DNA of 64,000 nucleotides from the NCBI GenBank assembly GCA_013180625.2, contig SNVD02010085.1, forward strand, positions 124,001 through 188,000. Reading direction: 5' to 3'. Positions 1-11,043 of this stretch are shown here, in pieces. Numbering within the stretch: position 1 is the stretch's first letter; each line of letters opens with the position of its first letter. The notes beneath the pieces were generated by a model that was given only the letters and a program-made list of their open reading frames with translations, ran no database searches and was not told the origin of the DNA. Position numbers and translations under genes: made by a program. This DNA comes from Boswellia sacra (lineage: Eukaryota; Streptophyta; Magnoliopsida; Sapindales; Burseraceae).

Positions 1-1897
1 CACCTACCGTGCCTCCTCCAATTCACTCCACACCTACTCATCCAGTATATGGACATCAGGAAGATCCGATGTCGAATAATGACAGTTCTCAGGCTAACAC
101 ATTCAAGTGGATGCCGCCTATTGTACATCCACCCTCCACAGTTGGCGATGATGCCTCATCGTTTGTAGCTGACGAGATTGAGGTTGGGGTTGGGCAGATG
201 TTTAATAGCAAAACGGAGCTTCGAGAGAAGTTAGCGATGTTGGCATTAAGACGAAACTTTCAATTCAAAGTGAGAAACTCCAACGCCACAAGGTTTGAGG
301 TTGTATGTCGGACTGAATCTTGTAAATGGCGTTACGTGCCATAAAGGTGGCCGATTCACATTTCTTCCAAGTGAAAAAGTATAAGAACCACCACACGTGC
401 TCCGGAGCTGGACTTCACCCAGTTCACAAACAGGCAACTGTACATGTCATTGGCAAACATATTAAGAGCAAATTCGTTGAGGCATCGAGAATATATCGTC
501 CAAAGGATATTATGTCCAATGTTTAGGAGTCATTGGGTGTTAATATCACGTACAATAAGGCATGGAGGGCAAAGGAGGTAGCTTTGTAAGAACTTCATGG
601 ATCTCATGATAAATCATTCACACTACTCCCTCAGTACATGTACATGATTGAGAAAGCGAACCCGAGGACCAAAACGTCATTAGAAACTGATGAGGAAAAC
701 CATTTCAGATACTTTTTCATGAGTATGGGGGCCTCGATTGTTGGATTTGCATCATCAAGTAGGCCAGTTATTGCAGTTGATGGTTCTTTTTTAAAAGGGA
801 AATATAGGGGTACAATGTTTTTGGCTTCTTGTATGGATGGTAATAAACAAATATACCCCTTGGCATTTGGAATTGGGTATTCTAAAAATGATGACTCCTG
901 GAACTGGTTCATGAGACAGTTGCGTGATCATGTTGTACAAAATGTCCAAGATCTTGTCTTCATTTCTGACTGTCATCGTAGTATTGAACGCGCTGTGGTA
1001 GCAGTTTTTTCTCATGCACTGCATGGATTGTGCACTCATCACCTCAAGGGTAACTTGAAGGCAACGTTCAAGGACAAGACTTTGTTAGAATTGTACTACC
1101 GAGCTGCAAGGACATATCATTGTACTGATTTTAACTATCATATGCGACAAATTGAATCGCATATATGAGCAACAGCAACTTATCTTCGAGAGATCGGAGT
1201 CGAGAAATGGGCACGTTCACAGTTTCATGGTCGGCGGTATAACATAATGACAACAAATATAGCTGAGTCAATGAACAGTTGTTTGCGACACCATCGATTT
1301 CTCCCGGTGACGTTGTTAGCTGATTATTTTTGGGTCAACTTGCAGAAATGGTTCTATGAGTGTCGACAGCTATTTGCTAACTCAGAATCACATCTCTCAC
1401 CCGGGGCAAACAAGTTGATGGAGGAGCATTTAAAAGAAGGAGAGTGTATGAGGGTTAGTGGTATATCTGTTACTATGTATGAGGCTAGAGGCAACGACCG
1501 TATTTGCATAGTTGACATGCACGCGCGTACATGCACGTGCCGGGTGTTTGATGTTGACCAGCTTCTGTGTGCACATGTATTAGCGGTATGCAAACGTATG
1601 AATCTACTTACGTGCCACGATTACTGTGCCCATTGGTATACCACTGAAACATTACTACATGCATATGCTCTCCTAGTAGTTCCTGTTGGAGTTAGTGAGG
1701 ATTGGGTGGTTCCTGAGGAGGTTCACAGTAGAGTGGTTCTCTCGCCAGTCATAAGGAGACCAGCCGGTCGTCCTCGAAGGAATTGAATCCCTTCTGTCGG
1801 TGAGTCTAGCTCCTCTCGATCTTGTGGGCATTGTGGAAGTTCCGGGCACAATCGTCAAACTTGTCAAAACCCAGTTCTGCTGCATGACAGAGGATAA
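1..1897 (+). pseudogene. Broken MULE (MuDR-type) transposase, 5' end outside the window
   Basis: This is a Mutator-like transposase. About 110 residues of N-terminal MuDR DNA-binding region are open to ~344. A frameshift near 340 moves the rest into one other frame, which continues to 1897. That frame has in-frame stops at 524-526, 587-589, 1166-1168 and 1784-1786. The catalytic region is still recognisable: AVDGSFLKGKYRG (first Asp), FISDCHRSIERA (second Asp) and TTNIAESMNS (Glu). A SWIM zinc finger follows (CTCRVF...CAHVLAV). Beyond the stop at 1786 the same frame has a CCHC zinc knuckle (CGHCGSSGHNRQTC, ~1823-1864). The domain order matches plant MULE transposases. It cannot make protein as it stands. 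The left terminus of its element is not in the window, so whether it shares one element with the Ulp1-like gene downstream is inferred. Confidence 0.9.
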
Positions 1898-2069
1898 TGT
1901 ATACCAAATGTTGATGTTTGCAACATTGTCTATTTTTTTTATAACAATTCCTGAGCTTTTGAAATTAATATATTTCGGGTGTTGGATTTTGTCACTGTAA
2001 AGCAACATTATTGTATTAAACATATCTTTATGTGCGTTGTCATTAAATTACATAATCTTACCTGACATT

Positions 2070-2480
2070 TAGTCGTAGAAGGTCCCTGGACCAAAAAAAT
2101 CATTATGAATCTGATTCGAAAACTCAAAAAAACGAGTGTTCTGGCCAAACGCTCGACGACACTCGACGGACGAAACTCGACGCTCAACAATCGAAATAGA
2201 ACACAAAATGAAAATGAGTGTTCAGCCAAAACACTCGATGACACTCGATGGTAAAACTCGACGCTCGATCAACACCACACGCGAAATACGACAGAAATGA
2301 GCAAAGCTCGATCAACACGTCACACGAACCCTCGAAGCTCGATCATATTGAACACGAGCCCTCAAACCTCGATCAACACGTTACATGAACCCTCGAAGCT
2401 CGATCAACACGTGACACGAACCCTCAACTCTCGACCCTGAATCCGACAATTTGACTCGACCCTCGACCCTCGAAGACTGA
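2070..2480. repeat. Array of CGACACTCGA-like short repeats, copy 1
   Basis: Dozens of short motifs related to CTCGACGACACTCGAC and CTCGATCAACACG lie on this strand. The array opens with a ~80-bp segment (tccctggacc ... aacgagtgttctg) that recurs in the same orientation at about 8205-8285. The reverse complement of the motif fills 3000-3170. Such arrays are typical subterminal regions of DNA transposons, and I read them as MULE (sub)terminal repeats. Confidence 0.75.
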
Positions 2481-2999
2481 CACGCGACACAAGATCTCAA
2501 ACTTTAGGGTTTAAAGAAATCTCTCCACCGTCACTTCCCGCTTCACACAAACTTACTCCTAGACACCGTGTTAACTCTCGAAACTCATAGAAATGCACAG
2601 ACAATAGTTGGAATGCAAACAGACGTGTAGCGACAATCATCAGAACTCCACGAGACGCTGACCACAGCACCCATTGGCATTGAGATACGGCTTTATCGTT
2701 GCTTTAGACATACTATCGTTGCCATGCATGTTGTTTTTTCATATTTTGCATACAGTATTTACCTTGTTTGATATGGGAACGATCAGGTTAAACCGACGAC
2801 TCGCCGCGAGGTGCCGTCGCGAGGGCTGTAATAGGATTGTAATCGGATATTTACATTATTGTGTTGACTTATTCAGTGGTTTTAGGGATGTTTAGTGATG
2901 TTTAGACAGTTTATGTTTATATATGTGGACGAAAAATGTATAGTATTCGGTTGGTTTCGTCGCCAGGTTGTCGGAAAGGCGCTGCCATTTTTTGTAGCA
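2481..2999. other. Spacer without a recognised gene
   Basis: This stretch lies between two oppositely oriented repeat arrays. It has a 73-codon open frame at 2674-2895 with no recognisable domain, and nothing else I can support. It is probably untranslated or promoter-like transposon sequence upstream of the gene at 3243. Confidence 0.4.
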
Positions 3000-3170
3000 G
3001 TGGCACTTGACACTTGACAAACGAGTGTTGTCGAGTGTTGTCGAGTTACGTCGAGTCGCGTCGAGTCATGTCGAGCTTTATCGAGTCCTATCGATCTTTA
3101 TCAAGACCTTTTGAGTCTAGTCAGGTTTTGTCAAGTCATGTCGAGTTTGTCGAGCTTTATCAAGTGTTTA
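3000..3170. repeat. Array of GTCGAGT-type repeats, inverted relative to the other two arrays
   Basis: Repeats of the type gtcgagtgttgtcgag and gtcgagtcatgtcgag are the reverse complement of the CGACACTCGA motif at 2070-2480 and 8205-8690. The Ulp1-like gene (3243-6703) is therefore bracketed by inverted arrays, as expected for the inner ends of a TIR element. Confidence 0.7.
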
Positions 3171-3242
3171 GGCAGTTTGCATGGTTTTTTGCCTTTTTGT
3201 GTCATATTGAACTATAATGGACTTGTTTTTGCCAATTGAAGC

Positions 3243-6200
3243 AAATGGCTGGTGAATTTGGACTATCCTTCACGCTTAAGACACCGGATACGGAGCACTA
3301 CCATGCGGTGATCACAAACATGGCAAGTTGGGACTGTGTACAATGGATCCGGGCGAACTTCAGTGTGAGGCAGCAGGAGCTAGACATCCGTCGGCTCTCC
3401 TTTTCGTCTCAGTTGGTGCACCAAGTGCTTCAGTGGGAGGTTAACACCGTGGGGTATGATCAGGAGATGTGGTTCCTTGTTGAAGGTAAAAAAGTGGTTT
3501 TCAGATACAATGTTGTTACAAATTCATAGTTTTAAACATATGATATTTTTAGTTATTTTACTGTACCATAGTTGTCATCTTATCTATTTTTTTTCCTTCT
3601 TTCCAGGAGGAATAATTCGTTTTTCTGCGCACGAGTTCGGTTTGGTAACCGGATTACGATTTGCTTCCACGGTGCCACCAATATCGACTATGTTGAATCC
3701 GTACCGATTGTTGGATGCATACTTCGATGGCATCGACTTGGAGCTTAGGCATTTCTATCCCAGACTTAGGGACTTGAATGTGTCTCGTATGCCAGACGAG
3801 GATGCCGTGAAGCTAGCCGTGTACTACGTGCTTAAGCATTTTTTCATGGCACGGGATAGACGCCGACATGTGTCTCGGACATGGTTGAATTTTATGGACA
3901 GACTGCATGAATTTAGTACGTATCCATAGGCTTCGTTGTCCTATGAAAAGACACTGGGCTTAATGAAGAGAGCTTTGGTTGGGAGGTTAGAAAATTACAA
4001 GAGGCGAGCCCAAGCGAAGACGAGCCAAGTGAAGAAATATAACTTGGAGGGGTGCCCGTACGCCGTTCAGGTACATACTGCTATCCATGAGTGTAAGCGT
4101 GTTTATTTCTGTTTATTTCTTTTTCGGCCTCCCAAAATTTTAGTACATGTCACTAACTAACCCGTTTGATGTAATTAAGGTTTGGTTGTACGAGGCCGTG
4201 CCTTACTTTGACACTAATTTTGGGAGAGTGCCCGAGGATTGCGCTCGGAGGATACCGCGATTGTTGAAGTGGGAGACAGTTAAGACCCCATCCCAGAACG
4301 TTGCCTACAGTGATATATTGAGGGTTAGGAGGCGGGTAAATACGAATCCTCTGTTACATGAAATTGTCTTGTTTTTTGTTTACCCCACATTAACTGTTTT
4401 GAGTGATGAATTATATGTTGACGCACGCTAAGCCGCTCGTCGTTTTTAGAGCTGTCTGAGGTGGAGCAATAGACGGAGTGGTATATAAAGCTCGCTGAAG
4501 TAGTTGGCATCTGTAGAGGTGCACATGTGGCTTGGGCAACAGCTGTGGATGCTCCATTATTGGAGGCGGACAGCATTGAGCCACTTCAGCCAGAGGGTCT
4601 TGCAGCTCCACCTCCGGAGGAACCAGCAGCTCCACATCCTGAGGGCCCATCAGGTCCACATCCAAAGGGTCCAGCAGGTCCACCCCCTGTAGGACCAGCT
4701 CCACCCCCTGAGGGTCATTCAGCTCCACCCCTTGAGGGACCAGCAGCTTCACCTCCGGAGGGTCCATCAGCACCACCTCCGAAGGCCCCAGCAGCTCTAC
4801 CTCTTGAGCTCTCATCCGCTTCACCTCCTGCTGGCCCTAGTTCCCCTGTTGAGCTGAATGTGGAGCCAGCAACAGACACGGCCAGTCCTGACATGGATGT
4901 AGGGCCATTCAGTCCAGCGCCAGAGCCGTTCTATAGTTTTGAATTTCCAAGAGCATCGACGACGGCGTCGGGTCGTGCGACCAGCCACCCAACACCTATA
5001 TACGAGGGTCCTCCGAGTTGGCAGGTATGTAATGCGAGTTTGCATTAATATTCTTGTCAGTATACATTTGCTGCTCTGTTGGTTAATGAAGACTCTTGTT
5101 ACAATTCTCATGCAGGTGCTGCCGGTCCATGACGACTTCCAGAGCATAGTTTTACGTGAACTTGCACTATTACAGACGGAGAACAAGGAAATACGTGAGG
5201 AGATAGCTCTTCTCTGTAAGGCTATTCTGGACATCGGTGCCAACTTCGGATACGATGACATGGTACGTTTCAATATTTACATACCGAAATTTGTCATTTC
5301 CACACACGCTTAAGCTGATGGTTATGTTTGGCTGATTTCAGGATTCAGATGCTGATTCTGACGGAGGTTCGGCTGATGATGGTGAAGGTCAGCCACCCGC
5401 GAAACCTGATTTCGTGGACCGGAGTGTTCCTGTAGGCGATGCTCCTCCGACGGCCTTAGTTTCATGCTGGAGTCGCTGCCTCCTTCTAACAAAGCATAAG
5501 CGGAGCCTCTTTGTCAGTCCATTGCGTAGGAAGAGGCCAAGGGTTCAGTAGCACAAAAGGAAGTCGCAGACCCTCAGCAGCTACAGTTCGAGGCCTATGT
5601 TGCTCAGTCGAAAGACAATCGATCTCAGCGGCCATCAGCGGATGTAGGAACTGGTCTCATCTTGTGCCCTTCGATTCCACTTTTTGACCCACGTGCCCCG
5701 ATAGTACAAGTTGACCTGAATGCATTCGGGGCATGGCTGGCAGATTACACCAAAACTGATTGCGTTGATTTGGTAGTCTGCAGCACAGATCGTAAGTTCT
5801 TCAAGACGCTGCTCAGGCCATCACACTAGCTTGAAGCTGAGGTAGTTTCATACCATCTCCTGCTGTCGAATATTGCGATATACATTTGGATTTAATATTG
5901 ATAGCAATTATTGTTTTCAGCACATAGACAGCTACTTGTGGTTGCTACGGTGCAGAGCTCGCGCCATGACCGGACCTGGTGTCCAGAGGTCTGCTTTCCT
6001 GGACACCACTTTTTGGGTACGTAATTCGTAGACATCTTAATTTCACTTTTTTCACTTGTAATTTCTAATTCCTTTAATGCGCTAACTGAACTCATGAACT
6101 TACAGTTGAAATTGAAGTCGTTGTGGGAGCTATACTCAGATAGACTGGACAACATTAGCTGGGTGAATGAGGAGGACATGGTCCATTATGTCCTGGGATA

Positions 6201-6703
6201 GATGCCCCTCGCTGGAACACCATGGGTCGACGTGGACAGCGTGAGAACATTTATATTCACTGCGTTAGTATATGCCATCTTATTTAAAATGTTGTGATTG
6301 ATTTCCATTTCCATGTTGTCAATTCGTTTTCAGCTCTATCTCCCAGTTTATCTTACCGATGATCATTGGGTGGCAGTTGAGGTGTAATTGAATCACCGTC
6401 ACATTTTCATATACGACTCATCTATTGGTCATACACAGTCATGCAGACAGTCCGGTGCCTCGCTGAGCTACTACCTCGTATGGTATCAATGGAGGTTTTC
6501 GGTATTCCTGACTATCCCACAACCCCATTTGATATTATGCGAATCGAGGACGGGAACCAAATGCCACAGCAGGAGCCTGGGGGAGGGGCATGTAGAGTGT
6601 ACTGTTTGAAATATATCGAGTTCTTAGCGGGGGGCGTTCCACTGACTGAGATTAAGGCAATCCCGGACGACGAATGCTGGGAGAGAATGGCGGTACAACT
6701 TTG
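3243..6703 (+). pseudogene. Transposon-borne DUF1985 / Ulp1-like (C48) cysteine protease gene, decayed
   Basis: This multi-exon gene is of the type MULEs carry in plants (Kaonashi/CUMULE-like). Exon 1 begins MAGEFGLSF at 3243 and ends near 3484; exon 2 starts near 3607 (GGIIRFSAHEFGLVTGLRF). Together they make the DUF1985 region. Later exons give a proline-rich linker (about 4590-4860), a short coiled-coil exon (~5116-5260) and an acidic exon (~5341). The C48-like part is 6330-6703: His in LTDDHWVAVEV, Asp in IFIYDSSIG, Cys in GGACRVYCLKYIEF. Around the Cys the usual Asp-Cys-Gly context reads Ala-Cys-Arg. In-frame stops occur where Trp is expected (TAG ~3928), after VHYVLG (~6200), and after VAVEV (~6386). 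Ulp1 enzymes cleave SUMO; this copy is unlikely to be active. Exon borders after 4300 are approximate. Confidence 0.8.
4590..4860 (+). repeat. Proline-rich tandem coding repeats in the Ulp1-like gene
   Basis: Units of about 27 nt encode variants of PPPEGPA and PPPEGPSAP repeated about ten times. The coding frame is kept open throughout. It forms a disordered linker between the DUF1985 part and the coiled-coil/C48 part. Confidence 0.8.
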
Positions 6704-7124
6704 ACTCAGTCGCGAAAACCCACAGGCACAAGAGGCCGCCCTGACCATCACGGTGCCCTACGACCTCAAGGCGCTGTTGCCTAGACCTCCTATGCCTCAA
6801 GCGCTGTTGCCTTAACCGATAGTGCCTGCTGATGTTGTAGCCACTACCGGGACTGCTGATGATGTGTCAGGGGATGTTATGACCACTATCGCCCATGACG
6901 ACGTTGATTCAACGGAGGTCGAGTAGCAGCCGAGCACGTTGGGACCAGGAGATCACCTATTTTTTGTATATATTAGGGTAGTTACACAATTTTTTTTTTG
7001 TTTATAGTTTCTGGATACTAACACATTATTGTATAGTACATTTTTTTATAGTCGCACATGGTTACGATGTATAGTTGTACGAAAACTTGTAAATACACAT
7101 TATTGTATAATGATATTTTTTAAT
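6704..7124. other. 3' tail of the Ulp1-like gene and AT-rich spacer
   Basis: No gene is visible. The stretch has T-rich runs (6958-7015) that could hold polyadenylation signals for the gene ending at 6703. It ends where the Pack-MULE-like terminal repeat begins. Confidence 0.4.
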
Positions 7125-8104
7125 GGGCTAATCACACAGACCTCCCCTGAGTTTTAGCTTAATTTCATTCATAAACACTGTTTACCAATTTTCATTATAC
7201 GATACCCCTGGCTTTTTTGAAATTAATCATAGACACCCCTTCCGTCAGTTTTTCCATTAATTGTATGAAAATAAATGTAATGAATAGGGTAAAAAAAGTC
7301 TTTCCACCTAATTAGTTCTACTGATCAGTCCCACAGGAGCTGTTCACAGAATCCAAGTGCTCTTCGCTGCCTCCCCTACACTGCGCACGCTAATAGCAAG
7401 AGTTGAGTTGAGTTGAGTTGATGCATAATGAAGTTTAACATAGCAAACCTAACCACTAGTTGCCTGAACAAGCTTGAGATCGATGACGATTAGAAGCCCG
7501 GGCTTTTTTTGATATGAGGATCTCCTAGGAATTTAGTACAGATGCTCTGGGTCAGGAATTCAAAGGATATATTTTTTAGATCATGGAAGGCTGCGACAAG
7601 TAAGGATTCCCAATGAAATTGGGAGTTCTGACTCCTAGTCGTGTTCATCTTTTGTTTTAAAGAGGAACCCCTTGCTTCAGAGGTTATGGAAGGCGCAATG
7701 GAGAGCGAAGGAGGAAATCTGTTCGTGGATGCATTGTTAGTCAAGATCTGTCTGTATTGAACTTGGTTATAGTTAAGAAGGATGAAAATGATCTACCTGG
7801 GTTGACAGACAGTGAAAACCCAAGGATGAGGGGTCCAAAGAGGGCATCCAAGATTAGAAAGCTTTTTAGCCTCTCAGAGGAGGATGATGTTCGAAAGTAT
7901 GTGAACACCTACCGCAGAACATTCACAACAAAATCTGGCAAGAAAGTTAAGGGTACCGTATCATGTCACTTAACGGTAAAACTGACAGAAGGGGTGCCCA
8001 TGATGAATTTCGAAAAAGTCAGGGCTACCGTATAATGAAAAGTAACAAATAGTATTTCTGAATGGAATTAAGTCAAAACCTTGGGGGGTTCTGTGTGATA
8101 GTAC
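7125..8104. mobile_element. Pack-MULE-like element with ~130-bp terminal inverted repeats
   Basis: The left end (gggctaatcacacagacctc, 7125 on) matches the reverse complement of the right end (...aaccttggggggttctgtgtgata, to ~8100) over about 130 bp, with mismatches. The match extends inward to the ccgtcagttt / aaactgacag boundaries near 7250 and 7975. The termini resemble those of the full MULE at 17,214 (gggttattatcacagacctc), so it belongs to a related MULE family. The interior is a ribosomal protein S6 gene fragment, not a transposase. I could not find a convincing 9-11 bp target duplication; left flank ttttttaat and right flank acatacatg do not match. Confidence 0.75.
7428..7948 (+). pseudogene. 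RPS6: Captured, intronless 40S ribosomal protein S6 (eS6) fragment
   Basis: Translation from the ATG at 7428 gives MKFNIANLTTSCLNKLEIDDD, the N-terminus of plant eS6. A stop (CAA to TAG) and frameshifts follow, and then DALGQEFKGY, GCDKQGFPMK and GVLTPSRVHLL appear in shifting frames. The long open stretch 7680-7948 reads [20 protein letters not shown], then [28 protein letters not shown] and [20 protein letters not shown]. It stops after GKKV, so about the last third of S6 is missing. No introns interrupt it, which suggests an mRNA-derived source. A (GAGTT)n-like run and leader-like sequence precede the ATG. It is enclosed by the TIRs of the Pack-MULE-like element and cannot make S6. Confidence 0.9.
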
Positions 8105-8204
8105 ATACATGTTTCTCATGTTATCTGGTCCAAAAACCATTATATACAATGAGTATACATAAAGTTTCCATTTCCTACATGATTGAGACATATCATATCA
8201 TATA

Positions 8205-8690
8205 AGTTCCCTGGACAAAAAATAATTACGAAATTGCTTGCAAAAGTCGAAAAAACGAGTGTTCTGCCAAAACGCCTGACGACGCTCGACATACACACTC
8301 GACACTCGACATATGTGAGACGACACTCAAACTCGACTATCTTTTGCATCTGACACTCGTCAAGTTGGTCACTCGACGCACTTACTCGAAAGCTTGACAA
8401 AATAGTCTCGACGACTCTCGAAACACTCGACATGCATGGTTCGAGATATCTACAGGTCGGTTTCCCCGCGTCCGACACTCGACTCTCGACACGCGACACA
8501 CGAACTTTCGCCGATGTCGTCAATCCACAAGATCCTCGACGACACTCGAACCAGCGACAGTCGAACCTAGAATCGACGCATTGCCTAGACACTCGACACC
8601 ACCATCTGAATTGTCGAGATTCGGTCCGACAGAACTTCTCGACACTCAACGAGACTCAACGACACTCGAAGACACTTGTCTTCTTCAACC
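8205..8690. repeat. Array of CGACACTCGA-like short repeats, copy 2
   Basis: The array begins with a segment matching 2080-2150 (tccctggac ... aacgagtgttctgcc) and continues with dense cgacactcgac motifs. Its orientation matches copy 1 and is opposite to 3000-3170. It probably marks the right subterminal region of the MULE that carries the Ulp1-like gene. Confidence 0.75.
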
Positions 8691-9646
8691 TTCGACTGCG
8701 AAAACAGATTTTTGCACACCGACAACCAATTTTCAGCATTTTTTCACACAGACGGCACTATCTCTACCCTTAGTTCACATACATAACCCATTTTTAAGCT
8801 ATATAATGTGGTTGTCAGTTACCAAAGCGATCAATAACGAAAACACTATACATACATGAAATTTTCACGCCATTTACAGAGAGATTAAGGAAATTTGTTC
8901 TCACATTATTTGCTCAACTTTAGATGTTGAGGTTGTTTCGAAACAGTGAAGTGAAGTGATTCGATCTGTTAGTGGTTTCTTTGTTCTTTGTTTTAGTTTA
9001 CCGTCTTTCTTCAATTTCGTTCGAAGAGGGATATGAAATAATAAAGGTTTTGGGAAATTATTATAGTACAAGGGTATTTCTATCTTTTCGTCAAGAAAGT
9101 ATCTATGGGATGAAAATTTTTCAGAACATGTCCATTTTCAAACAGGCCCCTAAATTTGTCTATTTGCTCAATTTTCCCAAAAAATTACCCGCAATACTCT
9201 TTTATTCTTTCCTAAAGAATTGACTTCCTCTTTTATTTCACTGATTTCAGCCCTAATCCTTCTCAATCCCTCCACCATTTTATCCCTTTGTACTTTATTT
9301 TTTTATTTTTACATGGAAGACTCTCTCTCTCTCTCTCTCTCTTCATCTCTCTCCAGTTCCTCTTCGTCACTGCAGAACCGCCTCCATTGATGGGAAGGCG
9401 GCGGAGTGAATGGAGCATTGTGCAATGGTTGACTGAGGAGCAGGGGGGGTTGCGATCACTAGGGTTTGTAGGTAGTTTAGGGGAGAAGAGGTGGTAGATC
9501 TACGAAGGAGGGTGAGTTCCGTGCGTTTGATGGTGGAATGGTTCAGGGAAGAAAGTGGTAGAGTGGGTTAGTTGTGTATAGGATGAACAGAGGATTGGTG
9601 AGGGATCGAAAAGGTAGGTGGTGCTTTGGTGAATCTCTCACATGGA
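8691..9646. other. Non-coding stretch, leader-like with a CT microsatellite
   Basis: No supported open frame. A (CT)n run lies at about 9320-9342. The sequence after it (cagaaccgcctccattgatg ...) has leader character and runs into the PRAF-like first coding exon, so 9150-9646 is probably the promoter and 5' UTR of that relic. Confidence 0.4.
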
Positions 9647-9694
9647 ATGGCAGATCTTGTAAGCTACGGGAATGCCGACTATGATATTGAGCAG
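9647..9694 (+). pseudogene. Isolated first coding exon of a PRAF-type (PH-RCC1-FYVE) gene
   Basis: The 16 codons read MADLVSYGNADYDIEQ and are followed directly by a splice donor (gagcag|gttctt). This is the characteristic start of plant PH/RCC1/FYVE proteins (MADLVSYGNA.RDIEQA...). The next exon of that family is not found downstream in the window. I call it a detached promoter-plus-first-exon fragment. The match is short but distinctive, and it ends at a plausible exon boundary. Confidence 0.65.
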
Positions 9695-11043
9695 GTTCTT
9701 CTTCTACTTCATTATCTACTATTTTTCTTCCCTTTAATTCTTTACCTTTTTTTCCCCTATTTTTTTTTTAAATTTTCTTTCTATTTCTGTGTCTTAATAT
9801 ATAAATATGTATTTATATCACTCTCAGTCACAAAATTGGGGAAGTCAAGAACCTAACATACTCACTCGTGCCATTCCACTGTCTCTAACATCTCACTTGT
9901 GTGGCTTGTTTGTATTTCACTTGTTAGGACTCTGTAATCATTGAGCAGAATTTTCACTTTCTTAGCATTTCTTTGCTGCTCAAAAGAACTCCATCTCAGC
10001 TCATTTAGCCATATCTCTCTCTAAACAAGCAAGTCTTCTTCATTCTCCATTTGGTGCGTCTTCCATCATCGGTATGTCCTCTGTTTCTTTTACTTAATTA
10101 TTTTTTTATTTCCAATATGAAATTTTCATTGTATTATTTTAGACTGTCCAACTGAGTTTTTGTAATTGTATTATACAGTCTTTCAAAGTAACTCTGCTTT
10201 TTGGTGTTTTTGTGTAAATATATGTTTTGAATCGTATTAATAGAAAAAAAAAAGAAGAAAATTATTAGGTTAGCAAAAGCTTAGGCCCGTAGGGTATCGA
10301 TGATATTGTTACCAAGGCTTAGAAGTAGTTTGCTTGATTTTAATCACATACTCAAATTAATAAAATTCTCTATAATTAAAAGAATGTATATATATATATA
10401 AAATTGCAATGAGAGAAGCTGGTGATGCATCATTGCCACCTGAGAGAGAAATTAGAGTCTACCACTAAAGATAACGATACAAGGAACTGAGGTTGTGGTC
10501 AACAAATATTTTGCATGCCTTTTTGGCCTCGTATAGATGTCATAGAACAAGAGACTAATTCAAAATAGAAACAAGGTTGAAGTAATAGGCAAATTAGTTT
10601 AAGTCGGAATTCCATTTCCTAAAATTATAGAAATCAATTAAAATCACTGAGAGTTTCAACAATGTCAATCATTTGTATAGATGGCTTCCTAAGCTAGCCT
10701 CATGCTATCACTATCGATAAAGTTGACATATAAAGTAACAAAGGTACCTTGCTGATGAGTAACACAACTTCCATTTCTGCCTCAGTAGTACTATGGTGAA
10801 AAAATGCCTATGGATCATCTCCTGAAAATTTATGATCAACCAGTAATGAGCTAAATCTTTATTTCAGATTACTTTACCAAATATTTGGCAAAGGGGAGTT
10901 GCTAGTCCAGGAAAGAAGGAAATTCTTGACATGTTATATAAAAACAATTTAGTGAGTTGTCAACCCTCCAAGCTGTGAAAAGCCAAAAAAAATAGTCCTT
11001 GAAGCTTATTATTAAAATAAACACAAGTAATTGACACTAGAAA
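9695..11043. other. AT-rich stretch without a supported gene
   Basis: It begins with intron-like sequence after the PRAF-type exon. A leader-like exon candidate ends at about 10,071 (catcatcg|gtatgtcc), with no coding continuation found. Near 10,755-10,800 the minus strand reads STTEAE, reminiscent of a Copia RNase H, but it is too short to call. Confidence 0.35.

Noticed and set aside
4325..5273. Minus-strand frames opposite the proline-rich Ulp1-like exon
   Set aside because: They are shadows of the plus-strand coding repeat; the plus strand has splice borders and family motifs.
10755..10800. Possible Copia RNase H remnant on the minus strand (STTEAE)
   Set aside because: Only about six residues match and no neighbouring motif was found.
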